Assembly (NCBI GenBank): GCA_013433145.1
Contig: CM024173.1
Coordinates: 7,088,322-7,152,321, forward strand
Direction: 5' to 3'
Length of the DNA stretch: 64,000 nt
Origin: Ascaris suum
Lineage: Eukaryota > Nematoda > Chromadorea > Rhabditida > Ascarididae
Below, piece after piece: positions 1 to 13,700 of the stretch. The notes under the pieces were generated by a model. It did not search any database, was not told the origin of the DNA, and was given only the letters and a program-made list of their open reading frames with translations. Numbering within the stretch: position 1 is the stretch's first letter; every line of letters starts with the position of its first letter. A program made the position numbers and the translations under genes.

Positions 1-3000
1 TCACAAGAGAACCCCATTTAACGAAATTCCAGAAAGTAGAGAAGTTAACGGAAATAACATAATATCATCATTGCATATAAAGATTTAAACTGTTCTGATC
101 ATTTCAGTATCATTAATGAAGAGGATGCCGAGGAAATTGTCATCACGAGTGTCGTCATTGACTGAACTCACCAAATTACTCTCACTTAAGAATGCGTCGA
201 ATAAATTCCCAGTCATGTATGATCACTAGCAGAGGATAAGCCAACGGTAACAATGGCCGTTTATGGCCACGCGTAAAATGCAGTAACGGACCAAACTGTT
301 GATATATCAATGTAAGGCAGACCAGCTGACATAGGTCAAGCGGAAATAGTGCATAGTGCAAAGTAGGTCAAAGAAGGTCAAGAGCACACAGGGAAATCAA
401 ACGACTGCCTATCATGTATCGTGGGGCAGAATCGAGGATACAGGAGGGGTTGATGTGCTTATGTATTCATTCCAACTTCTAGACTAGTCTTAAGACCGAG
501 TGGGCCTACTGATGGTCGTTAAAGTGCGCGAATTATCGGCGACAGCCTGGAGTTGGACTGCGGGATCGCGCCGGCGTTTGAAGCCATCCTAGTGTCCCTT
601 CTTGTTTGTCACGTTATTATATAAGTGTGGTAAACTGTTCGCTCCTTATACCTGTATTGTCCCGCAATTTACTTGACCGCATCTCGACAGAGGGTGCGGA
701 TCCTCAAGGAGACCTGGACAACTACATCAACCAAGGGGAGCTGGCCCTTACGCTAGAGACAGTACGACATCGCGCCAACTAATTGAAATCAAGCGAAATT
801 CTACGTTCAAAGCGAAACATTAGAAAGTAATTCACAACCCAACGAAAGAGGTGTAATTTCAACGAGTAGGGTGGAAGTCCCTTTACGCACCACAACCCAG
901 TTCCACCGCCTCTGCATTTCTTGGCACAACTTTGATCACACTGAGAAACGTGGAAAATTAATCGAAATTCAGTGGGCTATCGAAAATCATATCCGTTAGC
1001 TGCGCTGATCAAATAACATCTCCATATGGCAACTTGGTTCCTATCAAAATTTGCAAATGCATAATTTGTTCACTACAAACGAACAATAAATAAGCTCAGT
1101 TTAACCACAAATGTGGTTGTGACCCAAGAAGGAGTTCAGCAGCCTTCACTGTGCACCGTTTCACGTTGTAGTGGGAGCCGGATAGTGCCGATTCGAACCA
1201 ACATTCTTGCAGGTATCATGTCGCATGAAGCGTAAAATTTAAAAAGAAATAAACACTGATCTCAGTGCCCTCTCCCAGCTCAGCAAGCACACATTCACAG
1301 AAAGATCGTCATTTAAACTTGTTTTGAGGGAGCTTTTTTAATATTTACATAGACACAACAATAGAATAACGTCATAAACACTTCCAAACATAGTCTATAC
1401 AGCTCTGAGCTTGTTTTCGCACAGAACTTTCCTATTAGAAACTACTAAGAGGAGCACTGTCAATGCTCTGAGTTTGAAGCATAACAAGCCATATCATTTG
1501 TTGAGCGCGTTCTTTTGCAATGAGTTCCCATAGTCCCAATAATGCTAAGGGAATACAGCGTCCCTCTACCTATTAAGGGCCGATTATTGTTTGGAATTCA
1601 AACTTGTAGAAGTGGTTGCAGAAAACTTTGGGTTTGTATGGCCTTCTGATGCAATCGGATGCAGGTCGTCGATTTCAGCCTGCAGGTGTGAGAAATCATT
1701 GAATAAGAAAGACCGATCGTGAAAATTCGATTCGCTTACTCTCGAAGACTGATAAACGGAGACCACCATCATCAGCTCATATTTGGTGCACATCAGTAGA
1801 AATATGTTTTCAGCCTTTGCTTTACGCAGTATTATACAACCTCTATTTCAGGTGTTAACAGTGGATTTCTTAAACGGGGTCCTTGGCTCACTCATGTGAC
1901 TTTATAGATAAGGCCAAAAAACGTACGCACAACACTCGAAAGTAACGGGAAGGGGGGTGGTGAGACTGAGATAGAACGGGAGGAGTTCGAGGAATCGCCA
2001 AAAGTTGGCAACTATAGCAAGTAGGCATATTGCTCGAAATTTGAAGGTTTGCAAGCTGGTAAAAGTATTTTGAAGCATTTTAGAGCATCGACGAGCACAA
2101 ATTCGCTCCCAGGACGTAATTTCTATATCTCCGAGAAGGGCTTGGAATGTACATATCATGTTTCACCGCGTCGCAAGTCCATCCCATTCTCAGCCTATTT
2201 GCCAATCCTGCTACAGAATAATCTCAATTCGCACGCTCAGTTTTGGCACCCATAACATTTTGTTACTATGCGTTTCCCTTCATTTTAAGCGCCAACTATA
2301 GCTTGCAGATTTAGAGTCATCGAAGTCGTCGCAGAAGGTGGTGGTGTTTAAATGTTCCTTTGAAGCAATGGGATAAGAATCACTGATTGCGGCTACCACG
2401 CCATCAGTAGCTATGCGGTCGTTTTTACGCAAGCTCACATATTTGATTTGAATGCGTGCACCTTGCGACATTGTGTCTGTGCACAGGTATTTTTGTGTCT
2501 GCCTGTCTGTCCGACAGTACCAAATCGGGAACGGCTGAAGCTAGAGTAACGAAATTTCCTGAGTGTAATGTATGTTACAGAATGATTTTTTTATCTCGTG
2601 GCTCTCAGTGAAACATCTGTTTTGAAAGGAGCTATGGACATCCAAATATTACACAGGTCTGGAATTCATTTTGCATCGGTCGGGCGGCAGAAACATGGAT
2701 CTTTTATGGAAGATCTGTATAGGTTCTCGGAACAATACGCAGTCATTATTATGTACATTTTATTTTTTAGTATGCAGTTTATAAAACTGGTGGGTTAGAT
2801 CAGGTGGATGAAAAGGTTCATATAATACTACCTCCCTTGGTGCGTTTTCCCATTTGTACTTTTCGACATTGCTAGACTCACGCACCAACTATCCTTCTAC
2901 AGCTGGAACTTGTTTTTGAGTATGTAAACTAATTCAATTAGTTATTTACGCATTCCGCATTCTAAATCGAGCGGAAATCTTGTACGTTTACTGTATGAAG

Positions 3001-6000
3001 GAAGGACTTTATAATAAGAAACGACGACTGCTTAGTGGAGAAAGGACGACAAAGAAAATACTCTCTGTATTTGCTTGTTTGCCATAAACACTGTTGCTTG
3101 TCAGTCAATGAATTAAACGTGCAAATATAAATGTTGATGTCGCCCTCAGTCGTTGCTTTCCTCCCGCCATGTTCTCCACACCGAGACTGTGTTCGGACTA
3201 ATCTGATTCCTGGTGCACTTATCAATCGTTTACTCGAAATCATTTTGTTTTATCAATTTGTTCTGCATCCATCGTTATGTGCCAAATATTTTTGAGTATG
3301 TTTGTTAGAACGATTATTTATGAACTGCTTCATAGGCTCTTTTGAATATGCTCTTATTAGTGAGGTTTTCTTTCCCTCGTAGACGGTACCACATTGTAAT
3401 TCTAATATGTGTTTCTGAACAATATAGCACAATAAACAGTTTCAAGAGTTTAAATTAAAAAAGAATAGATTGCAATTTTCTTAAAACTGATATGAGACAA
3501 TAGAAGAACAATTTTTAAAAAAGTGCGCTAAAATAGATATTCAGTTCGTGATTTCGAGGTAATCTAATGTTGAAATCGCTCCATGGTTTCAAGTATTATA
3601 GTTGAGAGTAGTTATAACAGTTTGAGATTTTTTTGCACTCGTGGACTAGTACAGATAGTTGTGAGCTGTCATAACACCCACACATTGGTACAATATAGTT
3701 TGAGTGTTTTGAAAAACTGCTGCTATTTAGTTAGTTACGTCGAACAACAAAGATTTTACCAAAAGATCAATCCTTAAGAATCATCATCTGAGGTGCGTAA
3801 TTTGCGAACGCTATGCTGCATGCTGCTAGTTAAACGTAAAAAGTTTTTGTGCTGCGTGGAAATCAATCGTGAAAGAGTACAAAAATTGGAAAAGATCGGT
3901 AGCCATTTAGAAGAAAGTACGCATAGGAACGGAGAGGGAGACCATATAAAAACGGCGAGGGGATAGGAAACTGTTTTATGAGCTCATATATTTGCAATGA
4001 AAATGAAAATAACTGTAGGAGGAGGATTAACCTCACATAAAGCGAAACTTGGCTAACCTCGGTTCGTAAGCCAAAGTCTTGCTTGAAAATGAACCCCAAA
4101 ATTACACTCATCCTCCTAATAACGTTCCAAAAATATGTTGGAGATTTTCTCTAAAATTACGGCAATGTTTACTAAATGAAGTCTTTAGCTGGAGGCTTAC
4201 TCAGATATGTGAATCCTTTGCAGCGTTAGCAAATAACAAAATTAAAATACACATGTTGAGCAAGTAAGCAGTTTGTTGAAAGATGACGGAGGAGACCTTC
4301 GAGGTTTCAAAGGGAGAGAATTCGTATCACAAACACAATAAAACATAAAACTGGACGATTAAACTCCAAAGGAAAAATGGATAAAGTAGTTTAGATCTGT
4401 TCAGTCGACTGTATTAGAAACTGGCGACAGTCGCAAAAATAAAGTGAGCATTAACAAAGAAAGCTTTGCGTATGACTGACGGTGGATTAGCTGTGAGATT
4501 GTATAACTTTGCTTCTATGTTTGCTTTCTTAGACTACAAAAAGCCCTCATTTCACTGAACACGCCATCGCTGCAAGCTTCGAGGAATTCGGATCCATGGT
4601 TACAATTTTCACGCACGAAAGGGAATTTCCATTGGAGGTAGAGTATAAATTATGGGAGGATGATTGCACTTTCTCACCACTGTTCAACGGAAGTCTGCAG
4701 CTAGTGTTCGACGAGCTAAATTGCAAAACAACGGCTTGAACGTCAATGGAACAGACCAAGAGAACAGCGAACTTGGGGCAGATGTGCGGAACGGGTGCCT
4801 CCAGAACGAAATTAGCAAGCAACTGAGCGGCGAAACCCACAATTCTTATGAGAGTCGAGCAGAGTGAAAACGTGAAGAATTTTTATTTCTTTCAATTATG
4901 TGTCATTTTAACATATGCATCCTCATATGGCGTTGCACACATCTCTGTCTTTTCCGATATGGACTTTGTAAAGGAGAAGGTGCGAACGACGGAAATGAGT
5001 ACAAGTACAGAAGAAGAGAACGTTAAAATATGAACGAATGAATGAATGCAAGCCCTAGCCGTTTTAAGAGCTGTTTATGTAGCCCTCAAAACGTTCATAA
5101 GTATTTTCACAAACATCGCCATTGGAGACGAATATCTTCTTTTGCGGCGCCTGGTCGTCACAGGAAAGTCGAACGATTCACTGATGAAGACTTGATTTGG
5201 CGGCGCCTAATCAGCACCGGATATCTGAGCGATTCATCATCGAAGACGGTCTCTTCGCTTTCGCGACAGGCTTTCTGAATATGAGTATCCTCACATTGTT
5301 ATGGACTGAGACATGAGCTACTTTCACCATTTCCCGGTGAAGTACGATCCGTCACCTCGAGCCGGAAACGTTGAAAGTGGTCCGTATTATGTGGGAATTG
5401 TCTGTGGATTTTCCCGCTCTGCCAACATTAGCACAGCGTGCAAGAGCGAAAGAGGGAAGAGAGTAAATCGAATGTAAAGAGAGCACAGCAAAGAGTAAAT
5501 TTTCGCCCGCACCGTGAACTACCTAGTCAACGGACGCACAGCGCGCAAGCAGTAGTAAACAGAATCGACACATGCATACATTGGTGTCAAAGTGAATTGG
5601 TACTTGCAAATTGTTTGGATATATTAGCTTAAGGCATATCACGAGGTCTATCTGATAGATTGAGCACAGTTTTAAAGAAACTATGCGAATATAACGCTTT
5701 TGGAGTTTCTGGCACTGATAACGAAAGTTTCCCTAGTTAAAAATGTACTTACCACACAAAGAGACAGAGTGGCATGTAAGATGATGCTTAAGAAGAAACA
5801 CAAAGCTATGTAGGAATCTTAACACATGGGCGCGCACAATGATTTCCGCAGTACTAATTTATCGATCGTGCTGTGTGCGTTTCGTACTCGCTTTACGCGG
5901 TCACCAACAACATTTTTCGTCGCTGCAAAAGAAATTATTTTCTGTTCCACCCGTCTCCTACCAATTTCTCATTTTGTGCTATAGGCAACAACCATGAACA

Positions 6001-7694
6001 ACCATGAACTCAATTTTCTCCATTGCACCATTCAGGTTGCAAAAATACCGTAACATTGATGAATGCGTCGGCAGGTTGCGTGTACATGTTGATGATTTCG
6101 TAAAAACTCATAATATTTTTATACTTCTTGCCATTATTCTAATTGCAGTTAGATAAGTCTTCATTGCTTCGTTCACCCACTTGTAATGACTGAGGCTGTT
6201 ACTGCTCTAATTAAGCCGTAATCTCAGCCCCATCTCATAAACAATGAGAGAAAGGGACAGAGAGATTTAGACTGAGTTATTATCAGACGCCAAAAAGCAA
6301 AAAAAGTCAGTTCTTTTAAGATAACGAGTTGTTACTCAAATGATCCAAATCATGTGTCACATCTCCCCCTCTCGTCCCTTCTCCGTCCCCTCGCTTTTCA
6401 TTTTTGAACTTCCAGTCCTGAATACAGTTCATTTTGATAGTCTTTCATTAGATATTTCACTACCTTATTGTAACGAATTCCATGCAGCGAAATTACCTTT
6501 CAAGGAATTTGTTTCTATTGTCGTAGTAAACGGTGGCGGTGTCATGTGCAAAACGACTTTTGATGTGTTATCTAGGAAGATTCATCGAGTAGCAGCCGTT
6601 CGTTAAGCTAAAGCAAGCAAATCGCGCCGCGGCCCCTTTATTTAAGCTTTCACTGCCTCTCAAAGACTGAGCAGCAAATTACTAAAGCTCCTTAAAAACG
6701 TTTTGATGGAAGAGGCTAGCGAATTGGACCGCAGTTCTGTGAAACGTTGCCGTTATGTCTTATTAAAATTAAAAAGATTTCCGGCCACCAAGCTTCGTCA
6801 GTGAATTGTGCTTGATCAAAGAACGTGCGAAAGTAAGGCAGTGAAAATTTTTGTGTACTATTTGTTTGATAAGCTGTAGAAGGCAACGCTACCCGAAGAT
6901 TTTTTGTAATCCATTCACTCTTTAAATGTTCGAATAGACCAACCCAAAACAGTATCCACCTATCGGGTGATTTCGTATGAAGGAAATTTTTATTTTTCTT
7001 CTAACTCCATTTCGCGGAAGAGAGTTGCCTGCCTTACCCTCCTCACTGCTGTGCTGCTGAAACCTGCTGGCTTGTCAGTGCCGACGCTCCGTTGCCTAAC
7101 AGAGAATGCGGCCATTACCAATTCGGAAATGTGATTTCAGTTCGAAACAATTGAAGAAAAATGGGCTGGCCAGCACAATGGGATTTTCTAACTTTGATAT
7201 TGTTCCATCTCCTGCACCGTCAAATTACCAATTCCACCATCTTCCTTTCCCCTTTAGCACTTACTGAAGCCCGATGAAAGGATACAAGATTTGTGACAAT
7301 ATGCATTCAAGATCATGGCCGCAACCGAGAACAGATTTAACTTATGACTGCCCGGAGATGGGCTAAACCTGCCACCGGTTGCGCTTAGGCAAGCGGTCTT
7401 GTATCGGCCCTCGCTTTGGTCATTCAACCGAGATTGCGCTTGTGTCTGGTTCTGCTAACAGCTGAAGTCTCGCGGTACTTGCTTAGCCTTTTTGATTAAA
7501 CAGCTAGTTTATTTATCTGTTAAGAGCTCATTTAAATTGTTGTTGAGCATGATTTTTAGAAATGGGTATTGGCTATGAATGCTGTGTGAACAAGTGAAGA
7601 AACTCGAGTTATGTGCCATTGAGTTTGATAGTGAAAAATATCAAAGAAATTTCATGTATTGCAGCTAGCTGCGACTTTGAAATCGATAGTCGAA
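1..7694. other. Intergenic stretch without a supportable gene
   Basis: I see no exon chain with matching phases in this stretch. Open frames are short (at most 97 codons) and lack recognisable domains. Two minus-strand frames at 1584-1793 and 2280-2471 share a short motif and are discussed as a finding. A CTGTCTGT-type run lies near 2495-2515. A possible spliced-leader acceptor for the following gene lies at the right edge, at 7663-7664. Confidence 0.6.
7663..7664 (+). promoter_or_regulatory. Possible spliced-leader trans-splice acceptor of the acetyltransferase gene
   Basis: TTGCAG ends at 7664, 30 nt before the ATG, with no obvious partner donor close upstream. Nematode mRNAs often receive a spliced leader at such a site. 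A cis-spliced 5' UTR exon further upstream is equally possible. Confidence 0.35.
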
Positions 7695-7757
7695 ATGAGT
7701 GGATATGAAGTTGTTCGCAATCCTGTCGCCGACGTTTGGAGGGCAATTGTAGATCTG
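7695..7757 (+). CDS. Acetyltransferase exon 1
   Basis: This exon codes 21 residues starting MSGYEVVRNP and ends in phase 0 at CTG|gtgagc. Confidence 0.8.
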
Positions 7758-10700
7758 GTGAGCATCGCATTCTAGTCTGAGAAAAGTTCATGTAAAGTGA
7801 CGTTTTTGGTGGTCCAGGTAGGCACGAGCTCTCCGACTGCCAAAAACTACTACAGCACAAAGAATGTTTCACACAGATTCCAGTTTCTTGTTCCCAGACC
7901 TTGGAAAGTGCACCGTGCCGGTAACGTTACTGCGCGCATTTCTTCGTCTCCCAAACTGCGGTGTTATGTTCAATTTTTGCTGATCTAAGAATACATTAAT
8001 GCATCTTCATTTTAGAGCCCCGCAGTGTAAGGTGCTTCATCGTTCGGGCGCTTCGCTGTCGTTTCACTTGTTCCTTCTGTTGTTGATGGCTGTTTTGCCA
8101 TCTGTTTTCCCCTCGTGTTCATATGTTTTTTAAATGTTTCCCCGCTTTCGAACATTAAAATAAAAGAATAAACACATATCTGTTCGATGAAGACTGAATG
8201 ACAACTTCTGTGAGCGACGGAGAGGCGAGGCAGAACCAGTATCGTTAAAAATCCGCTTGCTGTGGTGAACGTTCGTTAGAAGGATAGAGAACAAACGTGG
8301 ATGTTTTTAGGGTGGGGAAGTAAAGTGAAAGGTGGAAGAAATGTTATTTAATCAAAGAGCTTCCGCCACTAACCGACAACAATTTATGAAAATATTGTGG
8401 CTACTCCTGTTGCGTGTCCAAAGGCCGAAAATCCTGCGAAAAACAGATTGATTGTCTTAAAATGATAACGCAGAAAAGCAAAAAAGTAACCAAACTTTCT
8501 TGTTGCATCTCAAAATCTGCAACATTCTAATGACAGCGCTGCAGAATTTAGCCAATTTTTCGTAGTAAATTCATTGAAAGTATGAATTGTTGAGCGCGAA
8601 TTTCGTGCTGACCACGTCGTTGCTGAAATTATTCAAATGTGCGATCGAGTGAGAATGCTGCAAATATTGTTTTCCTCTCTCTAATCTTATTGTGTTAACT
8701 GGAATTGGAACACATAAATTCTGTCTTAGTGTCCAGCAATTCGTGCTAATCCTTTTTGCCACGTCTACCTCTAGCTGGCATTATGCTCACTTCTCATTTA
8801 GAGAAATTGTTATACAATTATGCCAGAGCAACTCATACGATGTACATTTCTGCACTTTTCTCACCCTTTCAAGCATTTTCACAATTTACTGCCAAAATAA
8901 TAAATCTGCCTTCATATTTCCACTAACTCGACCACAGTGTGGGAGATATCCCAAAACCATCATTGTTTTCTGAAGGATAGTTATGACGTTGAAAGCAGAA
9001 TAGCAATTGTGCGAATGTTGTCAAGGGTCAGTTTTGGTGTATATGGGCACTGTTTCTACGTTCGTATATGCAAATGCAATTTATGGATTTCAGAGAAGCT
9101 GTTGTTGTTCAGCAACAAAGAGCAGCATTTCCGAAGCACTAAGCTCTATAACAATGACTTTGTTCGAAAATCCTACTCGTTGAAAGCTCAGTTTTCCGCT
9201 GTGAATGCTGAATAGTTTATTAGTGATTGCTCATTTGCTGGCAAAATTGAGGCTTCAAAGTTTTAGAAAACATTAACACCAAATTTCAACTTCTTTTTGA
9301 TGAGCTTATAGGAAATACTTGAAAATATCATTGATTAAATTTTTACTTCCTCACTCTTTAACGCATTTGATGTGATCAATAAAACAAAGGAAACTGCAAC
9401 AAATTCTTGTCTGAGAGCCTTTTTCTTTGCAGACATATAAAGACGAAGGTTGGCTTCTAAGTTATGAGGACTATGCGATGTGGTTGGAAGCATTCAGCGA
9501 CAATCGATTCATTCTATTTGCCGCTATTTCAAAGGGTATTTGAATTAAATGGATTATGATTTGAGTTAAATAAATAAAAATAAAAATAAATTATAATTGA
9601 ATCAAAACGAAAATTCATTACAACAAAAATGTTCGTTTAGAATGATAGAGCAAAAATGCAATCATTTGCAAGCGCATTTCACTGCAACATTTGCCGTTTT
9701 TTTGAAAGCTCTTGTTTAGCCAGTTATCATTTTCCAAATCGATTTTCCATCATCCAAATGTTCATAGACAGCTTCGTAAATAGACCGTGCGCAAGCAAAA
9801 TTTCCACGATTATTGTCCGCAGTTAGCTCGCAGAATCAATTTACTTTTAAATTTGCCAAATTTAAAATCGAATATCCGAAATGCTTGAGTTCGCGTTTTC
9901 AGCACTGAACGAATTATTCACATAACCTCTTGCACAGACAGAAAATAAACATTCGAGTAGTACAGAATTATTCCGTTTTTTTTGAAATTGTATGCAACAA
10001 CGTAGTTCGCAGGAGGAGAATAGCAAAACAAAACAAATGATGTACCATTCTCCACAGAGGAATTCGCATGATTTTGTTTGCATTTAATACTCCCAAGCGA
10101 CGAGACTTGCGAGGCGCAAAACGATTCCGAATTAATGAACGTGGAAGAAAAAAGAAAACTCGGAATGTCGACAACGAAGTGTCGACCAGAAAATGCCAAA
10201 TGGTAAAAACGCCCTCCTCCCTTCTCTCTCCCCCACCCCCTACCCCTCTCTTTTGTAAAAGAGAGGATTCGATAGATAAGTCAAAGCGGTTGTCCATGCG
10301 GAACGAAGATGTAGAGGCGTTGATGATGTTTTACGGGGTACCAAGAAATCAAATTGTAATAACCAGGCGTAAGGCAATCGATTGTATTTGGAGAGCTGAA
10401 TCGATTGCTGTCTCATTAATATGTCCAAGGCACTTCCGTGCAGTCCACGAATGTGGAGATTAAATAAAAATGAGCACTCTGCTAAGCTTCGTACATGGAA
10501 ATGTTAGCGTGGAGAACAGCCTCTAAGGTATTCGTTTGGTGCTAGTTTTTCCGCGGCAAGAGAAACCAGATAGAAGACTATTTTGTTCGCAACGTAGTAA
10601 TTCTTGCAAACTACAAGGCGTTCGCAGATTGCGAGATAAATTCCCATGCAAACTGGATTAAATATGGACTAACTTGCAAATTCAAATAACACTGCCGGAG

Positions 10701-13700
10701 CAATGTATATGACGAAGAGGTCTTTGAAGCATCCAATTGCTGTCTTGCAAGTGTCATCAAAATGGCTCGGGCAAGGAGTGCGCCCGATGCGCATCCATCG
10801 TAGACGGAAATTGCCGCTAGACATACTTGCTGTCATCCATCATGTGGCAGATTATTTCTCTAAAAATCTTGCACAGTTTTATTCCCTGTGAACACCGCAG
10901 AACAATCAATTATTATTCTGCTGCTTTTTAGAGACAAAGGATGTTCTCGGCTCGGTGTGCTTAGCCATATATGGTGCCGATCTGGAGCACTCCGATATAA
11001 TGACTGTGGGTGTCTTCTACGTACGCCCAGATCACCGCGGCACAGGAGTTGGAACACGTTTATTTGGAGCACTTATGGATGAAGCGAAGAAACATGGAGA
11101 CAATGTGACACTCAACGGAGGTTCGATGTTTCGCTTCTTTTGAAGTTTGCTTTTAGGCGTCTAACTAACAGGATACGAATTTTCCAACTAATGCTCCTCT
11201 TTGCAGCTTCAGTGAACGGTGACCTAAAGGTTCTCAACCGTCAGGAAGAGCATACACAATGGTGACTTCCGACCCACGTGTTAGTAACAACAATAAATGT
11301 AAAAAGCGATGACGGCTACTTACGATAGCCATTATGGGTGAGAATCCCCCACAGGCAGAGGCATATCACGGAAGCATATCTATTGAGAATGTTTGGAAAC
11401 TGTTTGGAGAAACATGCTTCTTCAAACATCTGATAACCTTCTTTTGGAAGCATTACCGTAATGGGTCTCTGATGCTTCTTCAGTTGACATGCAGGGCACG
11501 TATCGTGCCTAATATACCTTAGGTGGACCATACTAGTCCGCAGAGACATTAAAATGTGCGAGTAATTTATAGTTTTTCGCTTGCATCGCCCGTCCAGTCA
11601 TACGAGGCGGGCACTGCTGAGTCGTGACTTCGGAAGTCGGGGATGATCAAGCTGCTTTAGGTTGGCACATTCTCATCTGACGGTGCAAGATCCCTTGAAC
11701 ATCTACAGACAAAGGTTGGGCTAAGCACTTGGAATTTTTCAAAAATTGTAGGCTCACCAGAGATAATTCAAGATGCCGATCATTCGAAATTAATGCTAAG
11801 TTTGTGAGAGCAGGATGCTAGCCGAACAGTAATGAGCAGTTCGAGAGTGCTTTGTACGTTTCAGTGCTGCGGATGTCGCCTAAGTACGCCAACCGCTATG
11901 GTTTCAATAAATTTAACAGCTGGCATCCAACTCCAGTCACCGTAGCAGCGGAGCATCTAAGACCATCGGTCGTTGAAAAAGACAGCGAAGTCATAATCGT
12001 TTCAAATAAGGATATTCCTTTCGAGCAACTGCTTCACTACGACAAGAATATAATAGGAATTGAAAGACATGGATATCTAAGCGCGTTACTTCGACAGAAA
12101 CGTTCTATTCATAAGGTTTGTGTATTTAGTGGCACTCTCTTTGCGTTTATGAGCATCCGATCGCTTTGTTTATGCCTTTTAACAAGGGTATCCCCACATC
12201 TCTAAACTTTGACATAGGTCCGTGTGATGAAGGTGAATTTTTAAGACGTATTTCTTCATTGAGCACGAATTTGCGATATGGGCAATCTTCTAAGCATATT
12301 GCCGCAAAATCATTGAAGATTTATATTTTCTTAAGTAAACAACTGTAAATGAACAGCCGACAGCTATTATCAGTAACTTGTTTGTGGAGCTCATTAGAAA
12401 TGCACATTTCAACCACGGAAAGTCATTTGCAGCTTTCCTATTCTTCTTTACACCTGAGTGGAATGCTTGTACAACATTCATTGCTGGATTAGTAGACCGG
12501 AATAATTGGTGGTAGGATATTGCTGAGTGGTGGAATATTTTAAAGTTTTCAGTCGCAATTAGGGAATTCATATTTGTTAGTCCTCTAGATGGAACTGTTG
12601 AAGCTGGTTTCGACTTGCAAATACAGTAAATGGATTGAATCCGGCATTGTGCCACTTTATGGAGGTTGCCTCGTAGAGGCTGTTCACTGATATATTGGAT
12701 GAATTCAGTCTTCCTACTCTGAATAAAAAGTTAAAATGTTTCACCCTTCAGTGACATTAGAGCACTAGAGATTGGCTGATAAACAGTCGAACAGTAACGG
12801 CTGTCAATAACTCCGTGGAAACTGGAAAGGTTCAAGCTTCAAATATGAATTTCAGAGAATTTTTTTCGGGAAATAAATTCTTGCATAAGCCCTACGAGAT
12901 ATTATGCAAATGAAGATTGTGTGAAATGGTCCCTCAGCCGTCGATAAATTTACGCACTAGGATCGTAATGAATATGTGTTTTAGGTTGCAGTCAAGTCTG
13001 AGCAAATAGTTGGGCTCATTAATGCACGAGACGTTGTCGGCAATTACCTTTGCATAGGGCCATTCTACGCTGATAATAACGTGAGTTGATGTTTTAAAAT
13101 TTCAATCTCAGGTTGGATCCATATGACCATATGAATATTGAAGACTTTATGTTTCATAGAGATGTTTATATGGCCAAGTCGTTACCGATTGCAAAAGGGT
13201 TCGAAACTTAGTCGTACATGTTAGTAAAGATGTTCAGAAACTTTGGGTAATTAGGAATCGGAGCATCCATCATCCACATGTTTGCATATCTGCAGGTTAT
13301 GGTTACTTGTTCTGCTTGTTCTGTTAAATTCGTACACTGTAATCGATAAGATTTAATTGTGGTAATAAACTCAGGTGTCGAATGCATGAAACTTTATAGT
13401 GACTGTTTCGTGTCCGACGTTGTCTTCCTGTCCCGTAAGATCGTTTCGAATCTCTAATATGTGTTTGTATGGGAGGTATACTTTCGACAGTTGAGTGCTT
13501 CTTTTCGTACCGGAATTCCAGTCTTCTGCGTTCACGAAATGGTTGAGTTGAGTTTATAAACATTAATCGATGCAAATTCAATATTCCTTATATTATCCTG
13601 TTGATTACGCTCCTCGTCACATTGCAACTGCTAAACAAAATCACTCGTGTGATCACAATCGGTTTTCGTTTCCCTATATTAGCTGTTGGACTCTCACATT

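Noticed and set aside
1150..1215. Minus-strand GGTTCGAATC as a tRNA B box
   Set aside because: No A-box or acceptor stem at the right distance upstream on that strand.
10068..10463. 131-codon plus-strand open frame
   Set aside because: It lies wholly inside an acetyltransferase intron, includes low-complexity SLLSPPPPTPL from a pyrimidine run, and has no clear exon borders or recognisable domain.
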